A stretch of 27,831 nucleotides of DNA from Oscillospiraceae bacterium (lineage in GTDB: Bacteria; Bacillota; Clostridia; Oscillospirales; Acutalibacteraceae): positions 1 to 27,831 of the forward strand of contig WQRM01000003.1 of the NCBI GenBank assembly GCA_009786735.1. The letters are read 5' to 3'. The stretch's first letter is position 1; the number at the start of each line of letters is the position of its first letter. Under the pieces are notes generated by a model. It was not told the origin of the DNA. It ran no database searches and saw only the letters and a list, made by a program, of their open reading frames with translations. The position numbers were made by a program, and so were the translations under genes. Shown here one piece after another: positions 1 through 7,785 of the stretch.

Positions 1-77
1 TGTAGGGGCGGCAATCTGCCGCCCGTGATGCTTGATGTCGCGCAGAAAATCCCGGGCGGCTGATAGCCGCCCCTACA
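1..77. repeat. GC-rich double-hairpin interspersed repeat
   Basis: The terminal 12-mers TGTAGGGGCGGC (1-12) and GCCGCCCCTACA (66-77) are perfect inverted repeats, and an inner 8-bp pair lies at 18-25 and 53-60. Each half can also fold locally (GGGCGGC against GCCGCCC), so the unit can form two hairpins or one long cruciform, like REP/BIME or MITE-type elements. A fragment of a second repeat family, starting CACCTGCGG, follows at 80-116. No open frame of its own. A shorter, possibly related stem ending in CCCTACA lies at about 19311-19337. Confidence 0.75.
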
Positions 78-143
78 CGCGCACCTGCGGTGAGCTGTGT
101 CGCTTCGCTGCGCACGCCGAAAGCAGGGTGAAAAATCACGGGC

Positions 144-560
144 TTATTCCAGCCCATTTTGCTGGTTCTCTATCCTCGAAAGCCGCTCAATGAGGCTGTC
201 GAGGGTCGCCTCGTCCGCCTTGAGCCGCTCGTTGAGCTCCTTGGATTTCGTGATGGCTTTGTCCAGCTCCTGCGTGCGCTCGCGCTGGATCATAATCGGC
301 ACCACCACCGCCAAAAACGTGATGATAAAGCCGAACATCACCATCATCGTGTTCATTTCGGTTTGCAGCACGGCATATTCCTCGCGCACAATCCCGCGGA
401 TTTCGTGCTCCAGCAGCGTGCTATCTTGCATGTGGATGATGGGTCGCTCGTCGGTGATGTGGCGCGTGGTCTGCACCATGCGAAAGCTAAACAGCGCCGC
501 GCACAGCGAAATCAGCGTTGCGCCCAGCACAACAAACAGATAGGTTTTCTTGCGTCTCAT
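144..560 (-). CDS. Small two-helix membrane protein with coiled-coil tail
   Basis: A 138-aa protein I cannot assign to a named family. A hydrophobic segment follows the basic start (about residues 7-27), a polar stretch of about 45 residues comes next, and a second strongly hydrophobic segment lies near residues 72-92. The tail is charged and rich in Glu, Lys, Leu and Arg with a heptad look, so a C-terminal coiled coil is likely. Two membrane spans with a small loop outside and a cytoplasmic coiled coil is the simplest reading. The ATG is preceded by AAAGGGGAG at good spacing. It is the last gene after the GH27 gene on the same strand, 44 bp downstream, and may be co-transcribed with it. Confidence 0.7.
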   Translation of the reverse strand: MRRKKTYLFVVLGATLISLCAALFSFRMVQTTRHITDERPIIHMQDSTLLEHEIRGIVREEYAVLQTEMNTMMVMFGFIITFLAVVVPIMIQRERTQELDKAITKSKELNERLKADEATLDSLIERLSRIENQQNGLE

Positions 561-604
561 GAACTCTCCCCTTTCGCCGTATTGGGTGAGTTCATGTTAT
601 GCGC

Positions 605-2143
605 TTACGCTTGCTTGCATGCCCACAGCGCAACGCTGCGCGGACGCAAACTCGCCGCCAAGGCATCGCGGTTGAGCGGCGCCCACTCGCTTGCGGGGAT
701 GAGAATATCACGCGCCAGCAGGTTGTCGCCCATGCGGAATGGCAGGCGTTCGTCTTGCGCGAGGTATGTGTCCAAGTCCGGCGCAATGCCTGCGATTTCT
801 TCGTCCGACTTGTTGAACAGGCACAGCGCGCAGCTACCGTCCGCGAGGGGCTTGAGCAGCAAGTCCAGCCCCGGCTGCGGCGTGAAGCGTGAGGCCTGCA
901 GCAGCAGCGCATCTTGGTTGAGGGCGATGAGCGCCGGGTTCGTCACCAACTGCACGACTTCGGGCAAGATATTTCTTGCATCAAGACCCAGCACCAGCGG
1001 CGCGCTCATCATGCACCACAGCGCGAAATGGCTGAGGTTTTCGTCATGCGAAAAATCGCCGATGCCCACTTCAAGCATGTCCAGGTCGTTGTATGCTCCC
1101 GGCTGTTGATGCCACCACAGGTCGGCGGCGGCTTCGTAGTTGCGCAGCACGGCTTCCCAGCTTGCCGAGATATCACCACACACCCGCCATGAGCCACCGA
1201 ACTCCCCTGCCCACAACCATGGCTGCGTGCGCCCATGCTCGCAGATGGAAAAGCAGATGGGGCGCTCGGGCTTGGCGGCTTGGTTCAGCGCCTGCCCCAT
1301 TTTGGTGTAGCGCAAGATGGTGTCGTCGCGCTGCCCACGGATGGGGTTGGTGAGTAGTAGCGTGTTTTCGCCCTGTTGCAGCGTGATATTCGCCGTCACG
1401 CGGGCGGGTGAAAACCACCCGCTCGTGGGCGGAAACCACACCTGCGTAGCTTCACCGTTTGCGGCGAGCAACACGAACTTGCGGTGCGGGTCGCGGCGTT
1501 TTTCATAGCCCACCGCCACCTGATACTCCCCTGCTTTGGGCACGTTCACCGTGAAGCGCGCCGCCGCTCGCGGGCACTCTAGTCCTGTGATGACACCGTT
1601 CTGCAGCACGGCTGGTGCGGTGAGCTCAGCGTCCGCCGCATCGATACGCAGTTCTGCCGCAGAGCCATCAAATGGCGTGAGCCCGATGTACAGAATCGGC
1701 GGCGTGGTATCGGCGAAGTTCTGCTGTTCAAAGTGCGGGTCGGTGGGCAAGTCCACCACATGGCAGTAGTCGTATTTGAGATACTCCACGCCCCAGTGCG
1801 CGAAAGTTCGCGCGTCAAGCGCTTCGTGACCATAGCTGCCGGGCATGTCCTCGCAGGTGAACGCCCCGCAGGAACTATACAGTCCCACGTTGAAGCCCAT
1901 GGCGTTGAGTTTGTCCACCAGACCCTCGCGGCTGGGGAAGCGCCCGATGTCAAACGCGAGCTGCCCATTGGTGTCGCGCTGGCTGGCCTGCCAGCAGTCG
2001 TCCAAGTTGAGGTAGCGATAGCCGGCAGCCAACAGCCCGCTGGCCTTCATGCTGCGGGCAACGTCCATGATGAGGTCTTCGCTGATGTTCTGGTGAAACT
2101 GATTCCACGTTGACCAGCCCATCATCGGCGGCAATTTGCGCAT
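605..2143 (-). CDS. GH27 alpha-galactosidase-like glycoside hydrolase with inserted beta-domain
   Basis: A 512-aa enzyme of the GH27/GH36 clan, likely to remove alpha-galactosyl or related residues from oligosaccharides with retention. The barrel opens with MGWSTWNQF (8-16) and NLDDCW (46-51). Asp125 in YLKYDYC fits the catalytic nucleophile. Asp324 in RVCGDISASW fits the acid/base, by comparison with the RNFADIDDSW region of human alpha-galactosidase A. NDLDMLEVG (352-360) is the expected following strand. Residues about 148-275 do not belong to the barrel: they look like a beta-sandwich carbohydrate-binding module (CBM35/CBM6-like) placed between the two catalytic residues. There is no signal peptide, so it is probably cytoplasmic. 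The RBS AAAGGAG overlaps the rmlA stop codon and only 11 bp separate the genes. Confidence 0.88.
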   Translation of the reverse strand: MRKLPPMMGWSTWNQFHQNISEDLIMDVARSMKASGLLAAGYRYLNLDDCWQASQRDTNGQLAFDIGRFPSREGLVDKLNAMGFNVGLYSSCGAFTCEDMPGSYGHEALDARTFAHWGVEYLKYDYCHVVDLPTDPHFEQQNFADTTPPILYIGLTPFDGSAAELRIDAADAELTAPAVLQNGVITGLECPRAAARFTVNVPKAGEYQVAVGYEKRRDPHRKFVLLAANGEATQVWFPPTSGWFSPARVTANITLQQGENTLLLTNPIRGQRDDTILRYTKMGQALNQAAKPERPICFSICEHGRTQPWLWAGEFGGSWRVCGDISASWEAVLRNYEAAADLWWHQQPGAYNDLDMLEVGIGDFSHDENLSHFALWCMMSAPLVLGLDARNILPEVVQLVTNPALIALNQDALLLQASRFTPQPGLDLLLKPLADGSCALCLFNKSDEEIAGIAPDLDTYLAQDERLPFRMGDNLLARDILIPASEWAPLNRDALAASLRPRSVALWACKQA

Positions 2144-2154
2144 GCGTGTCTCCT

Positions 2155-3090
2155 TTAGCAGGGCGGATTTTCATTGTCTTGCCCCCAAACAGGGCTTGCG
2201 TTGAAGGTGTCGGCATACAAAATCTTGCCCTCAAGCACGTTCTGCAAATGCTGGCCGTACTCACTTTTGCCGTACTTTTCCGCCGAAACGCGCAGCTGTT
2301 GCTCGCTGATCCAGCCGGTTTTGTAGGCGATTTCTTCGGGCGCAGAGATTTTGATGCCCTGCAGCGTTTCGATAGTGCGCACAAAGCTCGACGCGCGCGA
2401 CAAATTGGCGATGGTGCCGGTGTCCAGCCAAGCATAGCCGCGGCCCATCACGCGCACTTGTAGGTCACCAGCGCGCAGATACTTGCGATTGATGTCGGTG
2501 ATTTCGAGCTCGCCGCGCTTGCTGGGCTTGAGCTTTTTCGCAAACTCCACCACGCGATTATCGTAGAAATACAGCCCCGTCACAGCGTAGTTCGACTTGG
2601 GCTTGGCGGGTTTTTCTTCAATGGAGAGCACCTTGTTGTCTGCGCCGAATTCCACCACGCCGAACTGCGCGGCGTTCTCCACGCTGTAGCCAAAAATCGT
2701 AGCACCCTGCTCACGCTTAGCGGCATCGCGCAGCATCGTGCCCAGCCCGCCGCCATAGAAAATGTTGTCGCCCAGCACCATGGCCACGCTGTCGCTGCCA
2801 ATGAACTGCTCGCCGATGATGAACGCCTGCGCCAGACCGTCGGGGCTGGGCTGCACGGCATAGCTCAGCTGCAAGCCGAACTGCCCGCCATCGCCCAGCA
2901 GTTGCTCGAACTTCGGCGTGTCATCGGGCGTGGAAATGATCAAAATCTCACGAATGCCCGCCAGCATCAGCGTGCTCAGCGGGTAGTAGATCATGGGTTT
3001 GTCGTACACGGGCAACAGTTGCTTGGATGTGACCATCGTCAGCGGATAAAGCCGTGTGCCGCTGCCGCCTGCGAGGATGATACCTTTCAT
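2155..3090 (-). CDS. rmlA: Glucose-1-phosphate thymidylyltransferase
   Basis: A 311-aa nucleotidyltransferase that makes dTDP-glucose from dTTP and glucose-1-phosphate, the first step to dTDP-rhamnose and other surface sugars. It starts with the signature [11 protein letters not shown] followed by [17 protein letters not shown], and contains VLGDNIFYG and the [20 protein letters not shown] region of RmlA. It is slightly longer than the usual ~290 residues because of a C-terminal tail. The ATG at 3090 is chosen because AAAGGAG lies 7 bases upstream and the family signature follows at once; a longer upstream frame has no RBS. No rmlB, C or D is beside it; the partner here is the GH27 gene. The stop codon is inside the next gene's Shine-Dalgarno region. 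Confidence 0.92.
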   Translation of the reverse strand: MKGIILAGGSGTRLYPLTMVTSKQLLPVYDKPMIYYPLSTLMLAGIREILIISTPDDTPKFEQLLGDGGQFGLQLSYAVQPSPDGLAQAFIIGEQFIGSDSVAMVLGDNIFYGGGLGTMLRDAAKREQGATIFGYSVENAAQFGVVEFGADNKVLSIEEKPAKPKSNYAVTGLYFYDNRVVEFAKKLKPSKRGELEITDINRKYLRAGDLQVRVMGRGYAWLDTGTIANLSRASSFVRTIETLQGIKISAPEEIAYKTGWISEQQLRVSAEKYGKSEYGQHLQNVLEGKILYADTFNASPVWGQDNENPPC

Positions 3091-3104
3091 AACTAGCTCC
3101 TTTC

Positions 3105-3207
3105 GCACCTTTTTTGAAAAAAAGGTGCCCAAAAAACTTTAGTCGCGCTGCGCGCGGGGAGAATATTTGATGTGGGTGTGATAGCGACGAAGCCCCGCCG
3201 CAGGTGG
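3105..3207 (-). repeat. Dispersed repeat with A/T hairpin ahead of an RBS
   Basis: Read on the minus strand, this copy starts CCACCTGCGG, continues through GGGGCTTCGTCGC and GCGCGACTAAAGTTTTTT, and ends in a hairpin with arms GCACCTTTTTT and AAAAAAAGGTGC (3105-3128). Closely similar sequence in the plus direction is at 19967-20080, shorter versions at 7691-7762 and 24520-24564. The hairpin ends a few bases before the rmlA Shine-Dalgarno site. Confidence 0.7.
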
Positions 3208-3218
3208 TGCAGGTGGCG

Positions 3219-3602
3219 TTAGGCGCGTGAGATTTCTCCAACATTGATGTGCCAGTTCACGCCAAAGCGATCGGTCACGCCGCCGCAAAGGTCAGCCCAA
3301 AATTGCGGTGCAAGCGGCTCGGTCACCGTGCCGCCATCCGCGAGGGTGTTGAACAACGCCGTCACTTCATCAGCGGTGGGAAGAAACACGGTGAAGGTGT
3401 GGTTGATGCTGGCTGGCGCGCTGTCGCAGCCGTCGGTGAGGGCAACGGTGCAGCCGAAAATCTCCACTTCCGAGTGCCCCACGAAGTTCGGCGCAACGTC
3501 TTGCACGTAATGCACCGCCTTGACCTGCGCGCCCACGGCATGCTTGTAATACGCGATGACTTCATCGCAGTTGCCCGCAAAGTGAATGGTTGGGATGAGC
3601 AT
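3219..3602 (-). CDS. PhnB-like VOC (glyoxalase-fold) protein
   Basis: A 127-aa member of the vicinal oxygen chelate superfamily, PhnB/'3-demethylubiquinone-9 methyltransferase-like' type. It opens with the typical IHFAGNCDEVIAYYKHAVGA and ends with LCGGVTDRFGVNWHINV, which matches the family's D-x-F/W-G-x-x-W end pattern. These proteins form small paired beta-alpha-beta modules; many have unknown substrates, and some confer resistance or act on small metabolites. The ATG lies 3 bp after the methyltransferase stop, with AAAGGGG as RBS, so the two are translated from one message. Confidence 0.85.
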   Translation of the reverse strand: MLIPTIHFAGNCDEVIAYYKHAVGAQVKAVHYVQDVAPNFVGHSEVEIFGCTVALTDGCDSAPASINHTFTVFLPTADEVTALFNTLADGGTVTEPLAPQFWADLCGGVTDRFGVNWHINVGEISRA

Positions 3603-3605
3603 AAT

Positions 3606-4415
3606 CTACCCCTTTCTCAATATATCCAAACTGTGGTGTGTGATGCCTACCATGTCGGGTCGTTCGCAAACGGCGAAGTGATATTGCAGATACAGCGCGA
3701 ATTGGTCGTCGCTCATTTCCTCCAGAGCTTCATGCATGTGCACACTGAACAAGTCTGTGGCGACGTAGTGCAGCCGCTGCACGGGGTAGTGCGCCATCAA
3801 GGCGTCGATGTCCTCGCGGCGCACCAGCTCGAAGATGTCCTCCGGCTCTGAGTGCGTGGCAAAGGTCGTTGGGTCAATTTTTCCGCGGCGGATATAATCG
3901 CCCACGTCAAGACCTTTGCGTGCAAAGCCACGGTATATTATGCTCGCGTCACTTATGCAATAAGCAACAAACACCACACCGCCGGGTTTGGTCACGCGTA
4001 GGGCTTCTTGCAGCGCCGCGTGCTTGTCCTCTGCGGTGTATAGGTGATACATCGGTCCCAGCAACAGGGTGATGTCGTAGCCCGCGCTGGCAAACGCCGA
4101 TAAATCCAGTGCATTGCCCTGCGTCACGGTGATGTTCTGCTGCGGCGTAATGTGCTGCTTGAAGATTTCGATGTTGTGCGCAACCAGCTCTACTGCATCC
4201 ACCGCATAGCCCATGTCCGCAATCGCACGGCTGTAGCGTCCACTGCCTGCGCCGATTTCCAGCACTCGCGCACCGGGCGTGAGGTGCTTGTTGATGTAGC
4301 GCATGGTGGTGAGGAACTCCACTTGACCATACCTTCTACCCAGCCGCCCTTCTTCGTCATATGCGCTGTAAAAGTCCACGACCGTTTCTGCCGGATTCGT
4401 CGAATATGTACCCAT
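3606..4415 (-). CDS. Class I SAM-dependent methyltransferase
   Basis: A 269-aa Rossmann-fold methyltransferase of unknown substrate. Motif I is VLEIGAGSGRYS (near residues 52-63), followed by an acidic residue in YAVDAVEL (motif II), GNALDLSAF, and DITLLLGPMYHL for motif IV. The start at 4415 is preferred because AAGGAG lies 6 bases upstream; an earlier in-frame TTG at 4436 would place this RBS inside the coding part. It lies between a GNAT acetyltransferase 17 bp upstream and a PhnB-like protein 3 bp downstream. That grouping suggests small-molecule modification or resistance, which is inference from context. Confidence 0.85.
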   Translation of the reverse strand: MGTYSTNPAETVVDFYSAYDEEGRLGRRYGQVEFLTTMRYINKHLTPGARVLEIGAGSGRYSRAIADMGYAVDAVELVAHNIEIFKQHITPQQNITVTQGNALDLSAFASAGYDITLLLGPMYHLYTAEDKHAALQEALRVTKPGGVVFVAYCISDASIIYRGFARKGLDVGDYIRRGKIDPTTFATHSEPEDIFELVRREDIDALMAHYPVQRLHYVATDLFSVHMHEALEEMSDDQFALYLQYHFAVCERPDMVGITHHSLDILRKG

Positions 4416-4432
4416 GCCCATCTCCTTCTCGC

Positions 4433-4834
4433 TCAATTCACCATGTCCGTGATAAACATCAGGCTCGCGGCGTCCGCCAGTTTGAACCCGCAGGCCTCAT
4501 AAAACGCCAGCTTTTCGTCGTTCGCGCCCAGCACAATGCGCAGATAGTCCCGGTAATGCTCACGCATGCGCGCGACCAATTGCCGCCCAATGCCCTGCCC
4601 TTGATACTCCGGTCGCACCAGCAGATAGTGCACATAGGCGTTCATCACGCCATCGTCCATGCTGGCGATCATGCCCACTAGGTGGTCGCCGTCCCATGCC
4701 GAAAACACGCTGCCGAAGTTCTTCAGCGCGGCGGCGAGTGGTTGCGGGTGCTCACCGCTGGACCACTGCACGGAAAGGAAAAGCTCCTGCAGCGCTTGCG
4801 GCGTGAATTGTTTTGTGGTTTGGTAAGTAATCAT
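4433..4834 (-). CDS. GNAT family N-acetyltransferase
   Basis: A 133-aa acetyl-CoA-dependent acyltransferase. The acetyl-CoA loop motif is seen as LVRPEYQGQGIGRQLV (motif A, R/Q-x-x-G-x-G/A) in the middle of the protein, followed by LGANDEKLAFYEACGFKL, the usual motif B end. The substrate cannot be told. The start ATG at 4834 lies only seven bases after a perfect -10 box and has no Shine-Dalgarno sequence, so the message is probably leaderless. It heads an operon with the methyltransferase and the PhnB-like gene. Confidence 0.88.
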   Translation of the reverse strand: MITYQTTKQFTPQALQELFLSVQWSSGEHPQPLAAALKNFGSVFSAWDGDHLVGMIASMDDGVMNAYVHYLLVRPEYQGQGIGRQLVARMREHYRDYLRIVLGANDEKLAFYEACGFKLADAASLMFITDMVN

Positions 4835-4841
4835 GCAAATA

Positions 4842-4870
4842 ATTATACCACGAAGTGCTAAATCTGTCAA
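4842..4870 (-). promoter_or_regulatory. Consensus sigma-A promoter, leaderless
   Basis: On the minus strand TTGACA (4865-4870) is followed after exactly 17 bp by TATAAT (4842-4847). The predicted transcription start falls at the first bases of the GNAT start codon. All twelve promoter bases match consensus. Confidence 0.85.
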
Positions 4871-4922
4871 CGCCCACATATGATGAGAAAAACAAACCAT
4901 TTCATCTATGGAGGGGTCGCCT

Positions 4923-5177
4923 GTGAAAGGAATCGTTGAGGAACGCTGCGTGGAACTGGGGAGCTACATCGTGGAGAACCAGGCCACCGTGCGTGCCGCC
5001 GCCGCAAAATTCGGCATATCCAAATCCACCGTACATATGGACGTTAGCGAACGTCTGCGCAGCATCCGCCCGCAGCTTTATTCCCAAGTGCGCCAAGTGC
5101 TGGACACCAACAAAAGCCAGCGCCACATCCGCGGCGGGCTTGCCACGCGGGAGAAATACCGCATGGAAGAAGAGTGA
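4923..5177 (+). CDS. spoIIID: Stage III sporulation transcriptional regulator SpoIIID
   Basis: An 84-aa DNA-binding protein that in endospore formers acts in the mother cell with sigma-E, switching genes on or off before sigma-K appears. The match to SpoIIID runs over the whole length: YIVENQATVRAAAAKFGISK is the helix-turn-helix, followed by STVHMDVSERL and the C-terminal RHIRGGLATREKYR. The GTG at 4923 is chosen because GGAGGGG lies 6 bases upstream; an in-frame ATG at 4908 overlaps that RBS. CATATGAT at 4877-4884 resembles a sigma-E -10 box, but the -35 is unclear. A terminator follows directly. Confidence 0.95.
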   Translation: MKGIVEERCVELGSYIVENQATVRAAAAKFGISKSTVHMDVSERLRSIRPQLYSQVRQVLDTNKSQRHIRGGLATREKYRMEEE

Positions 5178-5193
5178 TCTGCACAAGAAAAAT

Positions 5194-5219
5194 CCCCCAC
5201 TACAAAGTGGGGGCGTTTT
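5194..5219. terminator. Bidirectional rho-independent terminator
   Basis: Stem CCCCCACT (5194-5201), loop ACAA, stem AGTGGGGG (5206-5213), then CGTTTTTT. On the opposite strand the stem is followed by ATTTTTCTTG, so it can serve both spoIIID and the convergent transporter gene. Confidence 0.9.
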
Positions 5220-6626
5220 TTATGCGTTCACGGTTTCTTCTTGCTGCGCGCGTTGCTCGGCAAGCTCTGCGCGGATTTCCTCTTCGTCACGCTTGCTGAA
5301 GGGATACCAAAACTGCATGGTGAGGAAGTTGAGCAAAAACGCAATCGCCGGCACCAGTGTTGCCACGATATACAACCGCCCAACCACCGGCACTGGCTGC
5401 ACCGGCGCGCCCTCCACATAGCCGATGGCATCCAGCAGCGCCGAGCTGCCCACACCGGCTGCGGTGTGCCCCAGCTTGCGCGTGGCGAAAAACATTGCAT
5501 AGCACGTGCCTTCTTCGCGCTTTTTGCTCATGAGCTCTTGTTTGTCCAGCACGTCCGTCAGCAGCGCCCACAGCTGCATGTTCAAAAACGTGATGCCAAT
5601 GCCGCTGACAAAGCACATGCCGATGAACACCCATGGATTTGTGGTGCGCAACGCCAACAGCACGAAGTTCGCGGCTGCCGCAAGCGCCAAACCCCAGGCA
5701 CACAGCTGCTTTTTGCCAAAGCGACGCACCATCTTTTGCAACACGGGCAGCAGCAACACCGTGGGCGCGTGCGTGGCGATGGTCACGAAGGTAAGCAGCT
5801 GCGGGTTGCCGAAGTAGTTGAGGAACAAAAAGCCGTGCACCGCCTGCGTGAACATCGTTGCGCCCATGATGAGCATCGATGCCATGCAAATGGCCATAAA
5901 CGAGCGGTTTTTCACCAGCACGCGCAGCGTGTGGCGGATGTCGTGCGTTTGCTCTTTGGGCGGCGGCGGCACATGTTCGCGCGTCATGCCAAACGCCACG
6001 TTGTGAATCACCACGCTGAGCACCGCAAACACCACCACCGCGATGAAGAAGTTGCGATAGTCCAGCACCTGCACTTCTTCGCCTTGATACATCATCGTGC
6101 CAAACACGAACATCGGTAGTATCACCGATGCAGGCAGGTTGCCCAAGCCTGCGCCCAGGGAGCGAAACGTGGAAAGTTTCGAGCGTTCGTCACCGTCCAT
6201 GGTGATCACCGATGCCATGGAGCCCAGCGGGATGTTGATGGCGGTGAAGATGATTTCATACAACACGTGCGTGATGTACGCATAAATCAGATATTGCAGC
6301 GGCGAAAGCCCCGGCACTCGCGTGAACAACAAAACGCCCGCAAGCGCAAAGGGGATGGAAAAGTTGCGCAGATAGGGGCGAAACTTGCCATGCTTGCCCG
6401 GCCGCCGGCGGTCAATGAGCGTGCCCAGCAGCGGGTCATTGATGCCGTCCCAGATGCGCAAAAAGCCGAAAAACCACGTCAGCTGCCGCGCGGGAATGCG
6501 CAGCACGTTCATGTAGAATTGCTGCAAAAAGGTGTTGATAAGCCCCAAAAATAGTTGTCCGCCGGTGTCGCCCAATGCGTAGCCAATCTTTTCGCTCAGT
6601 GGTAGCTGATGGGTAGTTTGTTCCAT
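5220..6626 (-). CDS. GPH-family (MelB-like) sugar:cation symporter
   Basis: A 468-aa polytopic permease of the major facilitator superfamily, glycoside-pentoside-hexuronide:cation symporter branch. The N-terminal part has LSEKIGYALGDTGGQLF and then the family's FFGFLRIWDGINDPLLGTLIDR, with further hallmarks HGKFRPYL and GDERSKLSTFR. About twelve hydrophobic helices are visible and the tail is acidic. It probably imports an oligosaccharide, glycoside or uronide with Na+ or H+. No catabolic gene is beside it, although the GH27 enzyme in this window could use such sugars. The start at 6626 follows AAGGAGG by 6 bases; an in-frame ATG 21 bp upstream has no RBS. A clear promoter precedes it. Confidence 0.88.
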   Translation of the reverse strand: MEQTTHQLPLSEKIGYALGDTGGQLFLGLINTFLQQFYMNVLRIPARQLTWFFGFLRIWDGINDPLLGTLIDRRRPGKHGKFRPYLRNFSIPFALAGVLLFTRVPGLSPLQYLIYAYITHVLYEIIFTAINIPLGSMASVITMDGDERSKLSTFRSLGAGLGNLPASVILPMFVFGTMMYQGEEVQVLDYRNFFIAVVVFAVLSVVIHNVAFGMTREHVPPPPKEQTHDIRHTLRVLVKNRSFMAICMASMLIMGATMFTQAVHGFLFLNYFGNPQLLTFVTIATHAPTVLLLPVLQKMVRRFGKKQLCAWGLALAAAANFVLLALRTTNPWVFIGMCFVSGIGITFLNMQLWALLTDVLDKQELMSKKREEGTCYAMFFATRKLGHTAAGVGSSALLDAIGYVEGAPVQPVPVVGRLYIVATLVPAIAFLLNFLTMQFWYPFSKRDEEEIRAELAEQRAQQEETVNA

Positions 6627-6668
6627 CTTGCGCCTCCTTAAATTCATGGGGACAAAGTGTCTATGTCC

Positions 6669-6697
6669 ATTTTACACTGTTTTTGCCCTGCCGTCAA
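6669..6697 (-). promoter_or_regulatory. Sigma-A promoter for the sugar symporter
   Basis: On the minus strand TTGACG (6692-6697), 17-bp spacer, TAAAAT (6669-6674). GGACA and TGTCC half-sites separated by 9 bp lie just downstream, at about 6650-6668, a possible but weak operator. Confidence 0.7.
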
Positions 6698-6780
6698 GAA
6701 AAAAATGACCGCCCAAGCACTATTTCCATAAATATATAATATAGTGATAGGGAACTTACATCGGGAAAGGAAGATGACCC

Positions 6781-7689
6781 ATGGACAATTTGACCATTGA
6801 GCAATACAAACAAGAAATGCTGCGCCAGGCCAGCCGCGCACGCGCATTCGACCCACCGGCGGCCGTGCCGCTGGAGGACACCAACAACCGCGAGCCTGAC
6901 TTGCCGCCTGTCGTACATATGCCGGTCAACGAAACCATGGAAGATAACTACGCTGATTCTGATCCTTTTTTCGACACCACCATCGTGGCGGAAGACATCG
7001 TGCCGCTTGCCGAGGCTGACTGCGACAACCCTTTCGCAGCGTCCGAGCCGCAAGCCGCGCCCATGCTTGATGTGCAAACCGAGCCCTTTGTGCCAACGCC
7101 CGCTCCCCCGCCCCGCGCAGGCACCGACGCGAGCATCATCAGCGACGAAGAATGGTTTGGCACATGCACCACACCGCCCGCCGCCATCTTTGCCGACGAG
7201 CCCGAGGAACTCTTCCCGCAGGAACTTGACGAAGCCGAGCACTTCCCGCCCTGCGACCCACTGCTTGACGCAGACGAAAGCACCACCGAGTATTACGAAA
7301 TGCCTTCGCCCGTGTTTTCGTCCCTGGCTGAATTTAAAGCCAGCAACCCCGCGCACGGCGAAATCCTTGTGCATGTGACCGACCACGGCAACCCTGCCGC
7401 CGGCGCACGCGTGCAAATCACCAAGCAAATTGGCGGCAAAAACTATCGCTTCTATGACGGCTATGTCGGTCGTAGCGGCAGCGTGGGACCCATCAACCTG
7501 CCCACGCCGCGCAAGGATATGGCCTACCACGAAACCACCATTCCCTATGCCCTGTATGACATCACCGTTACCCACGCGCGCGAACGCCAGCAGTTGCACA
7601 ACGTGCCCATGTTTGCCGACACCACAGGCGAACAAGTGGTGCGCATGGAAAACGACATCCCCATCGACGAAGCCGTGTATGTGAAGTAG
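6781..7689 (+). CDS. Acidic protein carrying a SleC-type N-terminal beta-domain
   Basis: A 302-aa protein. Residues 1-185 are Pro-, Asp- and Glu-rich, low in complexity and probably disordered. The C-terminal part (about 190-300) is a compact beta-domain with GEILVHVTDHGNPAAGARVQ, then IPYALYDITVTHAR and a closing acidic segment. Such a domain with 'YSLYDI' forms the N-terminal pre-region of clostridial SleC and carboxypeptidase-regulatory-like folds. In SleC it is fused to the SpoIID-like enzyme; here it is a separate gene 96 bp upstream of a SleC-like gene that lacks it. I infer a chaperone, propeptide-like or targeting role for that enzyme in spore cortex lysis. ATG chosen by AAAGGA upstream; a TATAAT lies at 6735-6740 without a recognisable -35. 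Confidence 0.7.
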   Translation: MDNLTIEQYKQEMLRQASRARAFDPPAAVPLEDTNNREPDLPPVVHMPVNETMEDNYADSDPFFDTTIVAEDIVPLAEADCDNPFAASEPQAAPMLDVQTEPFVPTPAPPPRAGTDASIISDEEWFGTCTTPPAAIFADEPEELFPQELDEAEHFPPCDPLLDADESTTEYYEMPSPVFSSLAEFKASNPAHGEILVHVTDHGNPAAGARVQITKQIGGKNYRFYDGYVGRSGSVGPINLPTPRKDMAYHETTIPYALYDITVTHARERQQLHNVPMFADTTGEQVVRMENDIPIDEAVYVK

Positions 7690-7690
7690 C

Positions 7691-7762
7691 CACCTGCGGT
7701 GCGCCTGCGGCGAGCAAGCCGCTTCGCTGTGCTTTATCCCAGCCGCATAAAAATCCCCGCGA
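7691..7762 (+). repeat. Dispersed CCACCTGCGG-type repeat, hairpinless copy
   Basis: Begins CCACCTGCGG, includes CCGCTTCGCTGTGCTTTATC and ends near AAAAATCCCCGCG, matching the front half of the copies at 19967-20080 and (reversed) 3105-3207. It fills the gap between the two sporulation genes and leaves the RBS AAGGAGG free. Confidence 0.65.
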
Positions 7763-7785
7763 CACCGCACAAAAAGGAGGAAACC

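Noticed and set aside
4902..5186. Minus-strand 94-codon frame over spoIIID
   Set aside because: It mirrors the strongly conserved spoIIID frame and has no start signal.
5241..6119. Open frame on the plus strand within the transporter gene
   Set aside because: Antisense to a clear MelB-like permease; His/Arg-rich with no motif or RBS.
6781..6790. SpoIIID-box-like sequence ATGGACAATT at the start of the 302-aa gene
   Set aside because: It fits the loose consensus, but about a dozen chance matches are expected in this window, so it is no evidence by itself.
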